Source of the DNA: an uncultured Alphaproteobacteria bacterium
Lineage (GTDB): Bacteria; Pseudomonadota; Alphaproteobacteria; RF32; CAG-239
Length of the DNA stretch: 7,658 nucleotides
Assembly: GCA_944391365.1 (NCBI GenBank)
Contig: CALXTH010000148.1
Span: 1 to 7,658, forward strand
Direction: 5' to 3'
The translations under genes and the position numbers were made by a program. Below the pieces are notes generated by a model that did no database searches, was not told the DNA's origin, and was given only the letters and a program-made list of their open reading frames with translations. Below are positions 6,156-7,658 of this stretch, piece after piece; position 1 is the first letter of the stretch; each line of letters opens with the position of its first letter.

Positions 6156-6177
6156 CGGAACAGAAAATTTTTTTAGC

Positions 6178-6182
6178 AGGGG
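6178..6182 (+). promoter_or_regulatory. Ribosome binding site fixing the lon start
   Basis: AGGGG lies 8 nt before ATG 6191. An earlier ATG at 6183 opens a frame that stops after five codons (TGA at 6198-6200), so 6191 is the workable lon start. Confidence 0.6.
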
Positions 6183-6190
6183 ATGAATAT

Positions 6191-7658
6191 ATGGCTGTGA
6201 AAAAAAAGACTTATCCGGTGCTGCCGCTCAGGGATATCGTGGTGTATCCGAAGATGATTGTTCCGTTGTTCGTCGGGCGGGAAAAGTCGATTAATGCTTT
6301 GCAGAAAGCCGTGGAAAACAGTGATACGATTGTTTTGGTTACGCAAAAGGATGCCGCGGTTGACAATCCGTCGGCGGAGAATTTGTATCAGGTGGGGACA
6401 CTGAGTTCGATTTTGCAACTGGTGAAACTGCCGGATGGCACGTTTAAGGTTTTGATTGAGGGAATGCAGCGGGTCAGGCTGAATAAAATCACCGAAGAGG
6501 CCGGTTTTATGGAAGCCGCGGCCGAGCCTTTGCCCGAGAGCGATAAAGAAAGTTTTGAGACAGAAGCAACGGCCCGGGCGGTCATTTCGCAGTTTGAAGA
6601 ATATGTGAAACTTTCCAAAAAAACACCGCCGGAAGTTTTGGTTGCGGTTAATCAGATTGAGGATTTCAGCAAGCTGGCGGATACAATTGCGTCGCATTTG
6701 TCGCTTAAAGTGGCGGATAAGCAGGAGTTGTTGGAGGCTAAAAACCTGCAGGAACGTTTTGAAAAAGTTTTGAAGTTTATGAATGCGGAAATCACTCTGC
6801 TGGAGGTCGAAAACAAAATCAAGACCCGGGTTAAAAAGCAGATGGAGAAAAGCCAGAAAGAATATTATCTGAACGAGCAGATGAAAGCCATTCAGAAGGA
6901 ATTGGGCGACGGGGATGACTCCGAGATTTCCGAATATATGAATAAGATTGAAAAGGTTAAGCTTTCCAAAGAGGCAAAGGAAAAGGCTTTGTCCGAGGTG
7001 AAAAAGCTTAAGTCCATGAGCGTGATGTCCAGTGAGGCGACGGTGGTGCGGAATTATCTGGACTGGCTTTTGGATATTCCGTGGTGCAAGCCGTCCAAGG
7101 TCAACAAAGATCTGAGCAAGGCAATGGCGGTTTTGGACAAGGATCACTACGGTCTGGAAAAAGTCAAGGAGAGAATCGTTGAATATCTGGCCGTGCAGTC
7201 CCGTGCGGACAAGGTTAAAGGTCCGATTTTGTGTCTGGTCGGTCCTCCGGGTGTCGGTAAAACATCTCTCGGGCGGTCTATTGCCGAGGCAACCGGACGC
7301 AAATTTGTGCGGGCGTCGCTCGGGGGAATGCGGGATGAGGCTGACATCCGCGGGCACCGGCGGACGTATATCGGTTCCATGCCGGGCAAGATTATTAAAG
7401 GTATGAAAAAAGCCGGGACTTCCAATCCGTTGTTTTTGCTTGATGAGATAGACAAGCTGGGCAATGACTGGCGCGGAGATCCGAGTTCAGCATTGTTGGA
7501 GGCTTTGGATCCGGAGCAGAATTCGGCTTTTAATGACCATTATCTTGAAGTGGATTATGATTTGTCGGATGTGATGTTTATTACGACGGCAAATTCGCTG
7601 GATATGCCGCGGCCGCTGCTTGACCGTATGGAGATTATCCGTTTGTCGGGATATACCG
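6191..7658 (+). CDS. lon: Lon ATP-dependent protease, 5' part (cut by the window edge)
   Basis: First 489 codons of the cytosolic AAA+ protease Lon, a homohexamer that unfolds and degrades misfolded and regulatory proteins. I translated the frame to the edge and found no stop. Residues 8-200 form the LON substrate-binding domain (VLPLRDIVVYP near the start). They are followed by a helical/coiled-coil region (about 200-275, including KQMEKSQKEYYLNEQMKAIQ), SSEATVVRNYLDWLLDIPW (280-298), Walker A GPPGVGKTS (351-359), RGHRRTYIGSMPG (387-399) with the substrate-translocating pore loop, Walker B LFLLDEID (414-421) and sensor-1 TTAN (465-468). Walker A position agrees with E. coli Lon (about 356). 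The rest of the AAA+ lid and the Ser-Lys protease domain, about 300 residues, must lie beyond the window. It is divergent from fliN and separated from it by 225 nt. The usual neighbours of lon (clpX, hupB) are not visible here. Confidence 0.97.
   Translation, partial: MAVKKKTYPVLPLRDIVVYPKMIVPLFVGREKSINALQKAVENSDTIVLVTQKDAAVDNPSAENLYQVGTLSSILQLVKLPDGTFKVLIEGMQRVRLNKITEEAGFMEAAAEPLPESDKESFETEATARAVISQFEEYVKLSKKTPPEVLVAVNQIEDFSKLADTIASHLSLKVADKQELLEAKNLQERFEKVLKFMNAEITLLEVENKIKTRVKKQMEKSQKEYYLNEQMKAIQKELGDGDDSEISEYMNKIEKVKLSKEAKEKALSEVKKLKSMSVMSSEATVVRNYLDWLLDIPWCKPSKVNKDLSKAMAVLDKDHYGLEKVKERIVEYLAVQSRADKVKGPILCLVGPPGVGKTSLGRSIAEATGRKFVRASLGGMRDEADIRGHRRTYIGSMPGKIIKGMKKAGTSNPLFLLDEIDKLGNDWRGDPSSALLEALDPEQNSAFNDHYLEVDYDLSDVMFITTANSLDMPRPLLDRMEIIRLSGYT

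Noticed and set aside
5826..6176. 116-codon open frame on the plus strand in the fliN-lon divergent region
   Set aside because: It starts inside antisense fliN, has no good ribosome site, and its translation of the spacer shows no conserved pattern.
5966..6190. Possible flagellar (sigma54 or sigma28) promoter or CtrA box before fliN
   Set aside because: I looked for GG-N10-GC spacing and TTAA-N7-TTAA and found neither, so only a generic promoter is proposed.
6173..7357. 394-codon open frame on the minus strand, antisense to lon
   Set aside because: Lon is certain from its AAA+ motifs. In lon the codons TTA, CTA and TCA are scarce, so the antisense frame lacks stops. The predicted protein is a low-complexity mix rich in H, R, N, F and L with no recognisable domain.

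Overview
The window looks like ordinary chromosome from a Gram-negative bacterium, most likely an alphaproteobacterium. By eye the G+C content is mid-range, around 45-50%. The evidence is a set of lipid A/Kdo genes in the order acyltransferase-waaA-lpxK, two outer-membrane beta-barrel proteins with Sec signal peptides, and a short FliN of the kind I associate with Alphaproteobacteria. The taxonomic call is inference. I see no mobile element, CRISPR array, tRNA or rRNA. All genes are intact except lon, which runs off the right edge.

Left part (1-1335, plus strand): a small outer-membrane beta-barrel gene, then a 5'-methylthioadenosine/S-adenosylhomocysteine nucleosidase gene 30 nt downstream, probably cotranscribed. 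A compact hairpin at 1358-1382 separates this pair from convergent genes and can terminate from both sides.

Centre-left (1390-2514, minus strand): a stand-alone MazG/PRA-PH-like all-alpha NTP pyrophosphohydrolase gene and, upstream of it, a second beta-barrel gene paralogous to the first. The beta-barrel gene has its own intrinsic terminator, a candidate promoter and a 7-bp inverted repeat over the -10 region.

Centre-right (2709-5965, minus strand): a tight four-gene unit transcribed as fliN, DUF374 acyltransferase, waaA, lpxK. The junctions are 4 nt apart, overlapped by 1 nt and overlapped by 4 nt. The last three genes make and decorate the Kdo-lipid A core: LpxK phosphorylates the lipid A disaccharide, WaaA adds Kdo, and the DUF374 protein is a candidate acyl-chain donor step. 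A flagellar C-ring gene heading this unit is the most curious arrangement here.

Right part (6191-7658, plus strand): the first 489 codons of the Lon protease gene, divergent from the fliN unit. The 225-nt divergent spacer (5966-6190) holds candidate promoters for both directions.

I did not find a clear previously undescribed system. The best leads are the fliN/lipid A coupling, the untested role of the DUF374 protein, and the paralogous barrel pair.
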